Positions 22,257 through 35,729 of a DNA stretch of 64,000 bases are shown here, piece by piece. The DNA is taken from the NCBI GenBank assembly GCA_947683425.1, contig CANTUQ010000101.1:28357001-28421000 (forward strand), given 5' to 3'. Source of the DNA: Excoecaria cochinchinensis (Eukaryota > Streptophyta > Magnoliopsida > Malpighiales > Euphorbiaceae). The translations under genes and the position numbers were made by a program. The notes beneath the pieces were generated by a model, which did no database searches, was not told where the DNA came from, and saw only the letters and a list, made by a program, of their open reading frames with translations. Each line of letters starts with the position of its first letter. Within the stretch, counting starts at the first letter, position 1.

Positions 22257-22860
22257 GGACTTTTTTTTAAATGGTGTATTTTAAAAAAACAATTAGCATT
22301 TTGGGGTTTGTCAAAAAAGTATTTTGGAATATGGGGTATTTTATCCATTTCAGCAGCACCTGCTGTGGAAATGAAACCCATAATTTTTTTTTTTTTTTTA
22401 ATTTTGTGAGCTGCTTTTCTAAATGGAAAAGCTGCACCCAGCAATTTTTTTTTTTTTAATGGAAGAAAACACTTAATTTTATTTAAGGTCGTACAATATT
22501 CATTTCGATTCAAAAATCGAATCGAATATACCAAAAATTGAATTTTTAAAATTTACTGAACTGAATTGCAGATTGAAAATATTTAAGATCGAAACTAAAT
22601 GGACCGAATTAATTTTATTTCGTTCGATTCGGTCGAATCGATTTTTCTGAATAGGCTGGGCTAAGGAACATCTGAGTGTTTTTTTAAAATCTGAAATTAA
22701 TTGTGTTATTTAATTTTGAGTTATTTTGTAAGTTAAAATTGTAAGTTAATAATAATTTATTAAAATCTAAAATTAGTAATATTTTGTGCAATCAAAATAA
22801 CTCAAAATTAATTATTAATTAATTTTGATTTAAAGAGTATTAATTTGGTGTGTGCATTTT
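22257..22860. mobile_element. Diverged single-arm relative of the foldback MULE
   Basis: The order of landmarks repeats that of the 13182 element: GGGACTTTTTTT, then TTTTGGGGTTTGTC, then TATGGGGTATTTTAT. A hairpin (CAGCAGCACCTGCTG) and an AGCTGCTTTTC/GAAAAGCTGC hairpin flanked by T-tracts follow. About 22735-22815 matches the inner AT-rich arm (AATAATTTATTAAAAT, AAATTAGTAATATTTTGT). Only one arm is seen and no target duplication was found, so it is a remnant. A GGTTCGATT-type segment at 22500-22650 may be a nested hAT scrap. Confidence 0.6.
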
Positions 22861-22892
22861 TAGTACGCTTGCATTTTGATTGTTAAATTAGG

Positions 22893-25800
22893 GTAAGAAC
22901 ATAAAATTGAAAAATTAAAGGAATATGAAAAAGCATTTTAGTACCCAATATCAAAAGATTAGAGGCAAATTAAAAGTAAATTAGCTCTTTCAACAAAATG
23001 TTAGGTGCAAATCAGTATACTGTCATTTCGCATGTCAATTCATTCTAAAATAAATATAGAAATAGAAATGTATATTAACTAATTAAAGACTAGCATTAGA
23101 CCTGCGAGAAATGAAATTATTTACAGCAAAGTAAAAGTTAATTGTAAATAAAATTAATCATACGTTCATACATATTACTTTTCCAATAAAGTTAATTTTT
23201 ATTTTGCAGTTTTTTATATTTTTATTTGAAAAATAATTTAAAAAATAAAATATCAACTTGGAAGTCTGATGTTCAGTTGCAAATGGAACACTGACTGCCT
23301 TTTTTCTTCCTTTTTCTTTTTTAATTCTATCGTTAAATGGCAGGATGTGATAAGCTCCCACCCGACTAAACTTTGTGCGAAAGTTAGCTTGCAACATATG
23401 GTGCGCACGCAGCAGACTATCACCAGGTTAAATTTTTGCGCATATTGGCTAAATAGCTTCTTCAATTATATATACGGGCATCGGATTCTTTCATTCTGGT
23501 TAATTTTCTTATTCTACTACAACAATCTGTATGCCATATTGCCATAAGATTTCAGCAGTAGAGCTTGTTTTACGACATAAAACGATGTCAAGTCAGTTCT
23601 GTTAATTCCACAGTTGCAGAAGTTTCCAACACGTACAGTTAACACAGAATGTTAAATCATAATTCCTTGAGAAGTTGGTATGCCAAAGCATTGAATTGTC
23701 ATCTAAAACGGGGCTGAATATCACTAAGTCAATTCATATTATTAAACTTGAACAGTCATTGTTGGACATGCCTCACATAGCACCCCAGAAAAAAATTTAA
23801 AGGGGTTGCTGTGCAATCTTCCGTGACGAACTCAATCCTTTGAAGGATCAAATAACATATCAAGGTAGGGTTAAGGAAGAGATTAAGTTCTAGAAAGGAA
23901 AATCCCCTGTAAGCCGAATATGATCTAAGGTACGGCGCAAGCCATACTTATTCACGGCAGTATTAGCAGCCCTGAAGCCTCCCCCGTAAGCTGGGGAAGC
24001 ATCATTTGCAATTTGATGCATGAAAAACTCACCCAGTTTGTTCTCAACATTTGACCTTCCTCCTTTTTTGGAAGAGGATGATGATGACGAAGCTGTTGAA
24101 GTCGATGGCATGCCTTTTGATGGCAATACTTCTGATTCCAGCCACAAGTACGAGAGCATTTGACATATTCCTTCCTCTACCTCGGGATTAAGGTTACGGT
24201 AACCTGCATGATTAGAAGGATAATTAAGAAAAATGAACAGAATTTTCAGCAAATTATTTCCATTGGAGAACATTCAGACGAGCAACTCTTCTACCTTTAA
24301 GGCGCAACCACCCATGCATCAATTCATGGGCAAGGATAGCACCTGTTAGAAGTCTGCATCCAGCAAAGGAATTTATAAGTGACATTTTCCAAAGAAAGAA
24401 TACAAAATTCACCTTAAGCAAGGACTAGAGACATCAAGTTATGCATGAGTAGCCTGCCTCCAATCAGGAAATTCACAAATAAAATTATCTGAAAGAAAAA
24501 TATTTGTCCAATGCAGAGTTCAAACAGTTTAAATCAGTTGATGTTCTGTTTAGATAGATCTAATTATGAATGCACAACTCATTTGCTAAAATCCTTTAAG
24601 TTCAAGAATATACTATTTCTCTCTTGCCCCCCAAAATCTGCAAATTAGAGACAGACAATAAATAGGAAATTTTTTCAAGAAAGATTTTAGTGATCTGAAA
24701 GCATGTTCAAAATGTGCATATCAGGACCGCAAGTTTAATTGTTTTCTCAACTGGTCTAAGTAGATGTGCATATCTTCAGAATGTCACAAAATTTACATTT
24801 CTAATACAAGGAATCCATCTTTCAACCCAGAAGCAATGGACAAGAAACTAACTAAGAAGTGAAAATTTGCTTTATTACCTTGGAAGACCATAAAGTACAA
24901 GAATAGCTGTAACCTCACAACTTTTCCGAGTCAGCTTTTGTGGTTGGCTTCTGATACCAACTAGTCGGTGACCACCAATTCTTGGCCTCCTTTGTATCTG
25001 CATATAATCAAAAGAATTAAAGACAGAATGCAAAATCGTTATAACATTCGTTCCCCGCTCACAAATGACTAAGTCACATAGTAAAGATGTCTGATGCCTT
25101 ACACTGGTAACAGTCTGCTCTTCTGAAAGGCATAGACCCCTTGTCTCTGGCATGTGATGGTAGCCCTGGAAAAAAAAATTGTTTATTGAAAAGGCAATTT
25201 CTTGAAAATATAAGTCAGAAGATAAAACCAAGAGATGATATATTACATTTTTCTCCCCAACAATTGCTTCATTGAGTGCTTGTCTTTCAACAAGAAGCAT
25301 GGGAATTTCCTGATCCAGTTTCATATGCATCCCTTCATAGTAGTCCCTGATGGCAATGTAAAGGGGTTGACAGTCCCCAGTGTCGGTAATAGCAGATTCC
25401 ATGCATTCTAAGCACAAGCTCCGCCCATCTTCCAAAGAATAATATCTTGCATTCCAGGACTTCAGAAGAGAAAATAATCAAAAGAAAAAAATGACAAACA
25501 AGAAATGCTATGAGTAGACTAAATTAATTTTGATTCTCCAAACACTAAGAGATGACAGACAGTCTATCGTGCTACGCTAGGAAAGTACCTCCAAACGTTC
25601 ACAACTACAGCATCGTGCTGTGTTGTCATGCTCATGAGAAGGACAGTATTTTTGGGACCAAAATGGATGGCATCTATACTCGATCAAACCAGCATCATTT
25701 GTTGGAATCTGAAAATTCATAAAAATTTGTCAAGTTCACATATGTTGCACATTTTACATGCCATGTGAATATCAAGAATATTGATTTTATTTAACAGAAC

Positions 25801-26488
25801 ATAAATACCCCATCTGTAATTAATAGTTGAAGATATATTTTGAATTCAGACATGGAATTTTTAGCTGGTCCAAAATTTTATTCTAAGAAGACAGTCAGTT
25901 CACAAGTGCTAATCATGTGAGGAGCCAACACTGCAGATAGGCATCAGTTTTATTTTCTGACTCCACAAGGTTTGTAGAATGAAAAAAAAAATTACGTACT
26001 TGTACTTCATATATTGAAAATTAACATGTCATCTTAATGGACTACAAAATATGCAAGAAAGTAGAACAATAACAACAAAATTATTTTTCTCTTACATATT
26101 GGTGGCAGACTTCACATTTTGGATGAGTTAACTCTTTGAAACAAGACTTATGATATGGATCCCTACCTGACAAAGAAAACTTGAATCAACAGAAAATGAA
26201 AATTGAGTCAACAGCTAGATCAAACAAAAGTTTAAAAACATTAATTGGATTTGCTAATTTCAATCTGCAACTTAAGATGACACACCAGTAACATGATAGA
26301 CTAACCGGTATGATAAATTAAAATTGACTTGAAGAAGAATAACTACCTCATTCTCAGTAATTGGGTAACCACAGGAAAAACATCTAAAGCACTCGGGATG
26401 AAAATATTTTCCCATACATCCCAAATAATTGCCATAACCAATGTCACCATGGCAGCTGCCACATAATCTGCAAGTTGCAGGCATAAAC
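22893..26488. repeat. Segmental duplication, copy B (contains the 3' two thirds of intact DAR2)
   Basis: Partner of 16003-20016. Introns and the 3' flank of the gene match nearly base for base from about 23547 to 26480. The flank at 22893-23110 is more diverged. About 23115-23545 has no counterpart in copy A. Confidence 0.85.
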
Positions 26489-29034
26489 ATAGATGAACTA
26501 TTGAATTCACCAGTGGAATACTCAAAAATTTCAAACTTCAGGTGGCATCTCATGAGAGCTTCCTTTTATTTAATTGAAATAAGCAAGGCAATAAAGAGCT
26601 CTGCTGGAAATAATTGAAGGCATATACAGACTAGGAGTCAAAAGCACCCATTCAACAAAATGAATCTTATTTGAATTCAGAAACAAAAAGGTTAGACCAA
26701 ATAACTCTAGTTGACAGAAGAGAATCAACCCAATAATGATGCAGCAAGCAGAGAATTTTCTACATTGGTTTTGGACTTGTTACAATGATTCAATTAGTGC
26801 ACACTGCATGTTTCATTTCAGGGGTTACTGTTAAAACCTTGCCCTTTTGCAATTTAAGTTTCTCACAAAGAACGTCTGTGTATTGAACCAATCAAATCAA
26901 TATCCCTGCCGAAAGCTTATACATAGCTAATATATGAAAATGGAGGTTTAGCTTTGAGGGCCTTCACTCTAAGTGACCAACAAAATACAGCTAATGCCCA
27001 GTTAATAGTCAGTCATTACCATGTGTTGCTCTCAATAGACTGAGAAGGATCATTAATAATGCCGGCAAACACATTAGATGGTGCTTGAGTTGGCAAGCAA
27101 CCCAATTAGTTTATCAGCCCTGCTATAAGGTAAGTGTAATAACTCAACTGTTTTGAAATCCATTCTGAAAATGTTAAACTGAACTAACCAAAACAATGAT
27201 TCAGCTGTGACATAAATTCTTACCTATAACTCCTGTGATAATATTGAGGAGGGTATTGTGGAGGGTATTGTGGAGGGGCATAAGATGGATAATCTGATGG
27301 AAAAAGGCTGTCATGAAGTGGCCCATCGTTATCAGTTCTCCATCCATACCCTGGAAAAAGGTCAATGTTCAAGGCAAGCTAATGAGAATGTATAGTCTAA
27401 ACTCAAAAGCATAAAAGCCTGACGGGGATGACAAGTTACCACCTTGTCTTTTCAAATCTTCAGCTTGAGAAAGTTGCATTGTATGATCTGATTCCTCCTT
27501 CTCCTTATCAGCTCTAGGGCGTTCATCCTGATGACATCAGAGAACTAATTGATTTTTCTTTTTCTTTTTTGGAATTCTCCAAGGAACCAAATCATAAAAG
27601 TTTCAAAGGGCTATTGTATGGAATTTATTAATTAGACATCTTACTCCCGCCCATTTAGTTATTTGCCAATGAAATGATAAATTTATTCACTAAAGCACCA
27701 TCATATAAGGCAAAATGGTTGAATTAACATTTGGGTATTAATGAACCATGTACTGCTCACACTATAAAACAAAATTATCATTTAATAACAAAACATTGTC
27801 ACAATAACATTTCCACATAACAGGCTTCATCTATTAAGTCGAAAGCAATAGGTCCTAACCCAAACAGGCCTACAAACAATGGTCAAGTGAGGAGACAGGT
27901 TTTCAATAAAAAAGAGCACAACCTTTTTCTTTTACAAGATATTACAATATATACCAATTAATCTAGAAATGCCATTAACTATCTCCCAAACTCCTCAGCA
28001 TGTGGATGTGACAGCCAAACGATCTAACCTTTTACAGAGTGATCATAAAGGTTATTAATATTGTAAGTAAAGGAAAGCAGTGCATAAGGCAATATCCATG
28101 TGGCTTGCACATGAAGTAAACTTTCCGTATGGCAGTGGCACAAATAAATAAGTATCACTTGGCAAAGAATAAATAGCAAAATAACTTAATAAGCAAATGC
28201 CTTGATACGATAATGCAACCAAAACATGCCCTTTAAAAGATGGGATAAAAAAATAAGTACGAAAAGTTAGCAGCACAAGAATATATTAAAATAAAAGCAC
28301 AAATATCTATAACAGCTTTAAAAGCAATGGTTACAAATTTTGAAGCTTTTTTTTTCATGCAATGAATATTAAAGTACCGTATCACTATATAATCTTAATC
28401 AAGAGGAATAAATGCTGACATACATATCGTTGTGCATAAGATGACGATGACAAGCACTTAACTATAAAAGTAAAGAGTCAAAAAAAGGAAAATGACACGT
28501 GAAAAGAAAGAATAGTTACCAAAGATCTGGAAGGTGCACGCAAGCTGACCATGTTCTCCTCCCCGAGAAGCTGTGGGTGGCGGCTGCTGCTGCCTCCGCC
28601 TCCGCCACCGCCGCCTCCTCGACTTGGCCCACTTTTAAAAAGCTTACTTAGCCATTTCATAAACCGAGATTTCCTCTCTGCGTATGAAGAAACAAAGTCC
28701 CCTGCTTAACATAAAAGTTCCAATACAAATCCACACAAGTACAAATCAATAGCAACAATCAGTATAGAAAAGAAAACTGAAAGAAAGAGTTGAAAAAGAA
28801 AAATGGGTAAAATAACAAAAATCGTGAACTTAGCAAAAACTAATAAAAATTTAAACTTTAATATAAATTAAAAACTAAACATGAAATAAAGAAAAACCCA
28901 AATATCAAAATTCAAAAGGCCAATTCATGAAGCATTTCATCAAACAAGAAGGAGGCGAAACAAAGCATACCATATATACAAGAATTAGAGATATGGTTGA
29001 CACCTGAAGAAGAAGAAGAAGACGAAGGTGCCAT
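23890..29034 (-). CDS. DAR2: DA1-related protein 2-like LIM-domain zinc peptidase, intact, 12 exons
   Basis: Exons: 29004-29034, 28520-28677, 27440-27527, 27224-27350, 26347-26467, 26096-26179, 25589-25708, 25247-25459, 25103-25165, 24879-24997, 24295-24353 and 23890-24203. Together they make 1497 nt, 498 residues, with every phase fitting. The start MAPSSSSSSS then KWLSKLFKSG resembles Arabidopsis DAR2. A Gly-9 run and PPQY repeats precede a LIM domain (about 137-200, CGSCHGDI, HPECFRCFSCGYPI, HPKCEVC). The DA1-type C-terminal domain follows with CCSCERLESW, the HELMH zinc-peptidase motif at 384-388 and KYGLRRTLDHIRLTGDF at the end. DA1-family proteins are ubiquitin-dependent peptidases limiting cell proliferation and organ size; DAR2 acts in root meristem size. 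The 27440 donor could also lie three bases upstream. An in-frame ATG exists at 28660. Confidence 0.93.
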
Positions 29035-30688
29035 AGGAATCAAAGCAAAACGAAATGCAAGAAATTGAAAACGACAGTATGCGAGATATAAAGAAAAAAA
29101 GAGAATGTAGAAAAGTGAGAAGAGAAGAGAGGAGGGAACAACGCAATAGGGACATGGTTGATTAAAAAGGGAGGAAACAAAAGAATCTAAAAGAGAGAAA
29201 GGAAGCGAAGAGAAAGACAGATTCTTGGCTTGAGAAAGGAAGAAAAAGAAAAAGCAAAAATTATATTATAAAAAAAGAAAAAGGACTGAGCTTTAAGATT
29301 GATCGCGAAAAGATTAAAATTGTGTGGGGACGAGGAGAATCTGCTGAGGCGGAGGAATATAAAAGTGACGGTGAATGGCACAGAATCGACTGAGAAAGAC
29401 CGAAAGATTGAATTTTTTTTCTACCCTTTTAAGCAATAATGTGTTGGATTGGAGCTGGAACAGGATGAGGAATTTCTTTTCTTTTCTTTCTTGTTTTCCT
29501 TCTTTTTCTTCTCTGTTTTTGAAGGAATTTTTTGCCGGGTAAAGGGCTTGAGGTTTAAAATGCCCTTAACATTCCTATCAATTACGGAAATGCCATTGAG
29601 TGTAAATTTATTATTATTTTTTTTCCTTTTTAAATGGGCCATTAATTGATAAGTCAATCACAAATGGTATAATCTAGTTTGTCTAAGGTTTTATTCTTTT
29701 TAGTTTTATTAGTTATTAGTTGCGATTAGAATGGATAATAATTTTAATAAATTAATAATTTTTTTGGAAAATGAGAGATGATCATTCATACATTTTTCTT
29801 AAAGATAAGAGGCTAACAAAGTTGACTTTATTTTTATTATGTTTTATTGTTTGTGGGAATGACTGAGATCAATGTTCAACATTAAAGCAAATGGAAGAAT
29901 ACTATTCTCATCCACTAAAAACATTATTATAAAAATTTAAGAAATGATTGTGGGAATGAAAATGCAAGTAATATGCTACAACCTCTATTAGGCAAAAGGA
30001 GGTTAAATATGGTCCAAGTTTAGGTTTCTCTATCTCTCTTTGTTTTCAATGACTGATGAGTTTATTTTATTCTCCAACATTATTAATTCCATATCTCATA
30101 ATTTTATTGGTGGCAAACATATCGAATTAATTAGATAAATTAAATTTTTTTTAAATCATATAAATGATTCAATGAATCAGATCAAGATTAGATTATAATT
30201 TAAATTTATCGTTGTTAAATTAGTCAAGTTTCATGACATAATTTAATCAACTTTATGACTTTTTATCATTTTTTAAAAAAAAATAAAAATGTATATATAA
30301 CGTATAAAATAATTATTTTTTTATTCACATTATATGAAAAATTATAAATTACAAATAATATTGATGAATGTGAGTCATAAAAACATGTCAAAATGTATGG
30401 ATCACACCATGATTCGAATCACTTTGTGGTCAAACAAGTCAGATAATTAATAAATTGGGTCAAATTTGAATTATATATAGTACAATTGAATCAATTTCAT
30501 GAATCGGAAAATCTAATTTCATGATAATTATTTGAAATGTAATTTTTAAAATAGAAATTGAGCATCTTGTTAGGAAATATAAATTAGTCTTTACATCTGT
30601 AAAGTTAATTTGCTAGCTAGTTAATAATATTCCTTACATAAAAATTCAAAAAATATATATGTCTGTACTGTACATAACAATTAATGTA
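29035..30688. other. DAR2 5' region and AT-rich intergenic DNA
   Basis: 29035-29440 is a purine-rich (pyrimidine-rich on the gene strand) leader and promoter zone of the DAR2-like gene. 29441-30688 is AT-rich with no gene, repeat boundary or element end that I can support. Confidence 0.45.
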
Positions 30689-30883
30689 TTATATATGTAT
30701 ATATATAGTAAAACAAATAGTTGTGCAATAAATATTACCATCAAAGCTGACATCTAGGAATCTAGGCAATGAAAGTTGGGGGAAACAGCAGGCAGCCCCA
30801 TTGCAATCAGCACAAACTTTGGAGAAGAGGGCAAGTAGGCAATTTGGCATAGAAGCTTGAAGTTGAAGAGCAAGGTCAACCAC
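30689..30883 (-). other. Exon-like open segment of unknown origin
   Basis: The minus strand reads openly with a Cys-rich piece (KVCADCNGAACCFPQLSLPR) and ends at a plausible donor (GATGGTAATATT). GC content is higher than the surroundings. No family is recognised and no neighbouring exon was found, so this may be a stray gene fragment or chance. Confidence 0.2.
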
Positions 30884-31189
30884 GAAGAGTCTAAATCACA
30901 CATCATGTGATTATGAACTATTCCCCGCCCAAATATCCCTTTCAATACCTAAAATATTAAGAAGTGTAATTCGCAATCTCAATCTATAACATAACATAAC
31001 ATAACATAACTATTTAGCCGTTATTCTAAGCTTTTGGCTCTCAATATCATACCAAGAATTTCCTCATACTTTATTGGGAAGGGAAGCATTTGTCTTGGCC
31101 GTTATTCTAACTTCAACGTGCGAATTTTTTGAATATTAGAAACATCAAAAGACTATAATGCTCATTTAATACTTTATTCATTTTATTTA

Positions 31190-31860
31190 TCACTTTTATT
31201 ATTTTTAATAAAATTCAAAAATATTAATTAAACTTAAATTTAAAATAAATTCAAATGAAAATTTAAAACTGACAGATATATAAAATTTAAATTTTATTCA
31301 AAAGTGACAAATAAAAATGAATAAATGAAGTAATAATTTGTAACTGTTAATTTTTTTTTTAACGGTAGGCCATTATAAATAGTTCTAAATATTAAATGTT
31401 AAATTCCTTCAATATAGTAGATCGCTATATTAGACCATTGAAAAAATAAAAATAAAAATAAATTTCATCAAATAGAATTTAGAATTTATTAAAAAGTAAC
31501 AAATAAAAAGGAATAAAATGAGTAATAGTTTGTAACTATTATTTTTTTTTAACGGTAGGCCATTATAAATAGCTATAAATATTAAATGTTAAATTCATTC
31601 AATATAGTAGACCGCTATATTATACCATTGGAAAAGTAAAAATAAATTTCATTGAAAGTTTAAAAATAACAGATAAATAGAATTTAGAATTTATTCAAAA
31701 CAAATAAAAAGAAATAAAGTGAGTAATAGTTTGTAACAGTTATTTTTTTTAACAGCAGACCATCATAAATCGCTATAAATATTAAATGTTAAATTCATTC
31801 AATATAGTAGACCGCTATAAACATTAAATGTTAAATTCATTCAATACAGTAGGTTCAGAT
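31190..31860. repeat. Tandem repeat, about 190-200 bp period, near three units, MITE-derived
   Basis: AACGGTAGGCCATTATAAAT recurs at about 31361 and 31551 and, as AACAGCAGACCATCATAAAT, at about 31750. Each is preceded by AGTAATA(G)TTTGTAAC and followed by AAATATTAAATGTTAAATTC and CAATATAGTAGA. The left part of each unit (TTATTCAAAAGTGACAAATAAA and similar) resembles the interior of the Stowaway-like MITE at 61134-61371. A short extra copy of the AAATGTTAAATTCATTCAATA block sits at about 31824-31846. Confidence 0.75.
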
Positions 31861-34800
31861 ACAGTGTAAAATCTATTAGCACTATCAGATATATCTTTAA
31901 GTTTATTGGATATTCTCTGATCAATTCTCTTTTCAAAATATACCTAATACATATAAAGACATTTGAAATTAACTACATAATTTATTTAAATACTTAAATT
32001 TTAATAATAACTTAATGAGCGCTTATACTTGTCAATTTTATAAATAATAAATACAATTTGACACTATTTTTTAGAAATTAAAGTATGTAATATTCAATTG
32101 TATTGATATAGTATTTGAACTATTGTAATGAAAGTATATGTCACACATGTACCATGAAATTGAAGAAAATTGCAAACGTGATAGATTAATTTTTTTTATA
32201 TATTTTGATAGACTTTTTAAATGATTTTTATATTGCGTAATACGAATTAATATAATTGAGTATCATACGCTTTAATTTTTAAATTCAATGCGAATTTATA
32301 TTTATTATTTATAAAATGAATAAGTAAAATTATTTATTTAAATGAATTATTGAATTAAGTTAAAGATGACTTATAAATTTTAACCCGTCAAAATATTAAT
32401 TTGATCGTTTTCCTTACTAAAATTTCACTAATATTTTTCCTTTCAAGTTAATAGCGGATCACTAAGTAAACCATTTCACCAACTTTAAACTTGGCTTTGG
32501 AAGTTGGTTTTGAGTGTTAAATTGGAATAATTACCGTCATGACACGAAATTTTACGCGTTTTGCAAATCTTGACCAAAATTTGAATGTTGGATATTGCTT
32601 AAATTTTCTCATATGCATGTGTCATATTAATATTGACTTGTAATACTTGTAAATATGACACCAAGCAAAATCAACTAATTAATTTGCTAATTATCAATTA
32701 GACAATACAATAATACAAAGGAGTTTACTAATTACTCTAGCTTATTATTCTCTCCATTCCACTCATCACAATAATTTTTTGTATTTTTTTATTTCACTCA
32801 ATATAACAATTTTTAAATTTAAAAAATATTAATTATACATTTTTTATATAAAAAAAGATAAATAATAAAGTGAGATTATATAACTATAAACAATTAATGA
32901 AAAGATATTTTAGTAAATTATAAAGAATATTAATCGATGATGTTAATTAATAATTTTTTTTTCTGCATAAAAATCGAAAACTATAACGTTTAATAAAACG
33001 GATAGAGTATATTGCAAACGTCCAAAGGAGGCCTAATGAAGGACCTGCTGCATTTTAAGCCTTTGTGGCCCAGTTCACTCCACACTACACTACTTTTTTT
33101 TACAAGACCCAATTTTATGAGGCAGAAGATAAACAACTACAAATAAATTAAACTAGGAACGGAAACTCCAACCGCATCAACTAGCAAGATGAAATTCACG
33201 TCCAAAGGAGGAGAATCACGCCATAGGAGAGCATGTTGTTGATAAAAAAAGGGTTTCAGTTGGTCAAAAAGTCTACAGTTGAGTTCATCTAATACAAGCA
33301 TAAGAGCACTATAGGCTGGCCGAGGATATGTATTACCAGGGGGTTGCACCTCGCAATGGTTGTGGATCCGAATAATAACATGAAACTTATTTATATTCCA
33401 AGTTCCTATTAGTCCTAACTAAACTCTCCACCGTTCTAACATAAAAAAAATATATATATACGGTTTTTCCATCTTAGGCAAAAAAAACCAACAAACCAAT
33501 TGCCTTTTTATCGACAGAAACCACCTGCAGGGGCTTCTTGCATAGTGATGCACCATAAAAGCAAACCATGTTTTAACAGTAAGAAAACTAGCTTTAGTAA
33601 TACAACCCAAGTGACCTTAACTCTTCTCCCACAAAATCTCAACCAACCATATGCCAAATTTGGTCTCTTTTGGTCATACATGCCAAACTCTCCCCTACTT
33701 CTACCTGCAAGTGGCTCTTGAGTAGAAAATTAATGTTTATATTTCATTTAGTGAGTGAAATATCTCTATCATACTGTTAATTTTTCAACCTATAAGGAAC
33801 CTAACATATCATATTAATGGTCCCTTGCTTACTCACTTGGCCTTCCCATTTTGAGTTTTTTTTTTTAAAAAAAAAAATTGTGTAAAACGCATGAGATACA
33901 TCCAAAAAATAAATATGGACGAATTCAAAAAAGAGAAATTCTAAATATGAGTGACGGATTGTAATAATTTATCACTAATGAAGTAAAATAGTAATTACAA
34001 GTAATTTTTCAATGATAGAAATATTCAAATAGAAACTCGATTCCGGTTCAAATTCAGATAACTTACTCTTTGTTGATACCAAATGAAAGCTTCATTAAAA
34101 AAACAAACTATCAATAAGAGCCGAGATTATAGAATTAGATAAAAACAAGTTTCAGAGCATAAAATATAACATAAACAAGAAGAGTACACTAGTAAATGTG
34201 CAACATAATTAGTAGATTTTCTAACTAAAATTAAAGAATGATTTAAATTGGAGCTAAGAAGAACACAGTCGTGAACGATAACATTAAGATCAAATTGCAT
34301 ATAGACAAACCTTGGACTAAATTATTGCTTTCTCTAATAATGTCAATAGAACAAGATAGAAAGTCCTAGCTATTTGTCGCTGTCATCATCATCACCTAAT
34401 TAAGTATATTATGGACTAATTACATTTAATATCAACGTTCATTTTCGGCTAATTAATTATATATATATATATATATTATAATTTTTTTATTTCATTATTT
34501 TCATATTTAATTATTTATATTCTTTTAAAATATATTTCAAATTTATTTTAATTTTTAAAAAAAAATATTTTAGTTAATTTATTAATTATTCAATGTGCCC
34601 ATATTTACTATTTATTATTATTTTTTGATTTATCAATTTTTCATTAATGAAATCAAAACGTATTTGAAAAATTATTTAATATTAATATATTAACTAAATT
34701 TTTTAATTATTTAAAAAATTAAAATTTTTAATAAATGTGAAAATAATGTGCGTCAAGTTAAAAAAAATAAATGATAAAAGTTGTTAGTATTTGATAGATT

Positions 34801-35445
34801 TATTTTAATAATTTTGCATTTTTAAGTATTTTTGCTACCATTTTTCATTATCCTAATTATTTTGAAATTTGTAAGTTTTTTTTTAAATTGGTGATTAATA
34901 AGTGTAACTATCCATCTAATTAGGATGATCATGAGTCGAGTAATTTATTTACTTATTAAATTTTAATTTTTAAAAATAAAATTGCTTATATTTATCAAAA
35001 ATTTTTATTTTAATAATAATAATGTTATATTATAGTAGAGAAATTTTAATTTTTAAGTATTTTAAATATTTTAATTTTATTTATAAATACATATTATAAT
35101 TATAGTGATTAATTGAAAAATATTGATTAATCGAATCGAAAAATCGAAATCGATAAATTGGGTAACGAATTAATTAATAATTAGTATTTTAAAAAAATTA
35201 ATATTAATAAACTAATTTTTTTTTTGAGACTAATATACCGATTAACCATTTATATTCACTCTTACTAAATTTTGAAATTTGAGTGGATCGAAACCTTGTC
35301 GTTTAAGCGGAAGATTTATACGGTGCCCGTATCGGGCCCATTCTTTGTGAACAAGGATATTATTATAGGCACATCCGCTGCATAGAAATTGCAGCCGTCT
35401 CCATTTTCGACATTTTCTTCTTTTTTTTTTTATTATTGTTCGATT
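31861..35445. other. AT-rich intergenic DNA between DAR2 and the phosphatase gene
   Basis: No gene is supported. A diverged MITE lies at 32745-33006 and TA microsatellite at about 34460-34476. About 33130-33720 is less AT-rich with short open segments on both strands that match no family I know. A GATTAATCGAATCGAAAAATC patch at about 35118 looks like a hAT-type remnant. Confidence 0.4.
32745..33006. mobile_element. Diverged Stowaway-like MITE
   Basis: Left end CTCTCCATTCCACTCATC and right end AACGGATAGAG are inverted-repeat-like and of the CTCC(A/C)TCC...GGA(G/T)GGAG type. The interior is AT-rich with no open frame. The termini have drifted and the TA duplication is only weakly supported. 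Confidence 0.45.
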
Positions 35446-35729
35446 CATATATAAACAAATTCTTTATTGTTTATTTTCCTTCTCTTTCCCACTCTTTTTC
35501 CCGAGAAAATACCTCTTTCTACCCCACCAAGCCAAAATAAATAAATAAATAAATTGACGGCTCATTAGCACAATAAAGGCAGGAAACTGATAAAAGAGAA
35601 GCCAATAACGACTAGAAACCACTAAATAATATTCAAAACTCTTTCCCCATTTTCATTTCTTAGGGTTTTTTCCCCCTTTCTGTTAGGAGAAATCAGAGCC
35701 TTTAGTGGGGAGGAGACACAAAAGATCCG

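Noticed and set aside
33137..33721. Open frames on both strands in a GC-richer patch
   Set aside because: No recognisable domain and no exon partners; possibly an old gene scrap but not supportable.
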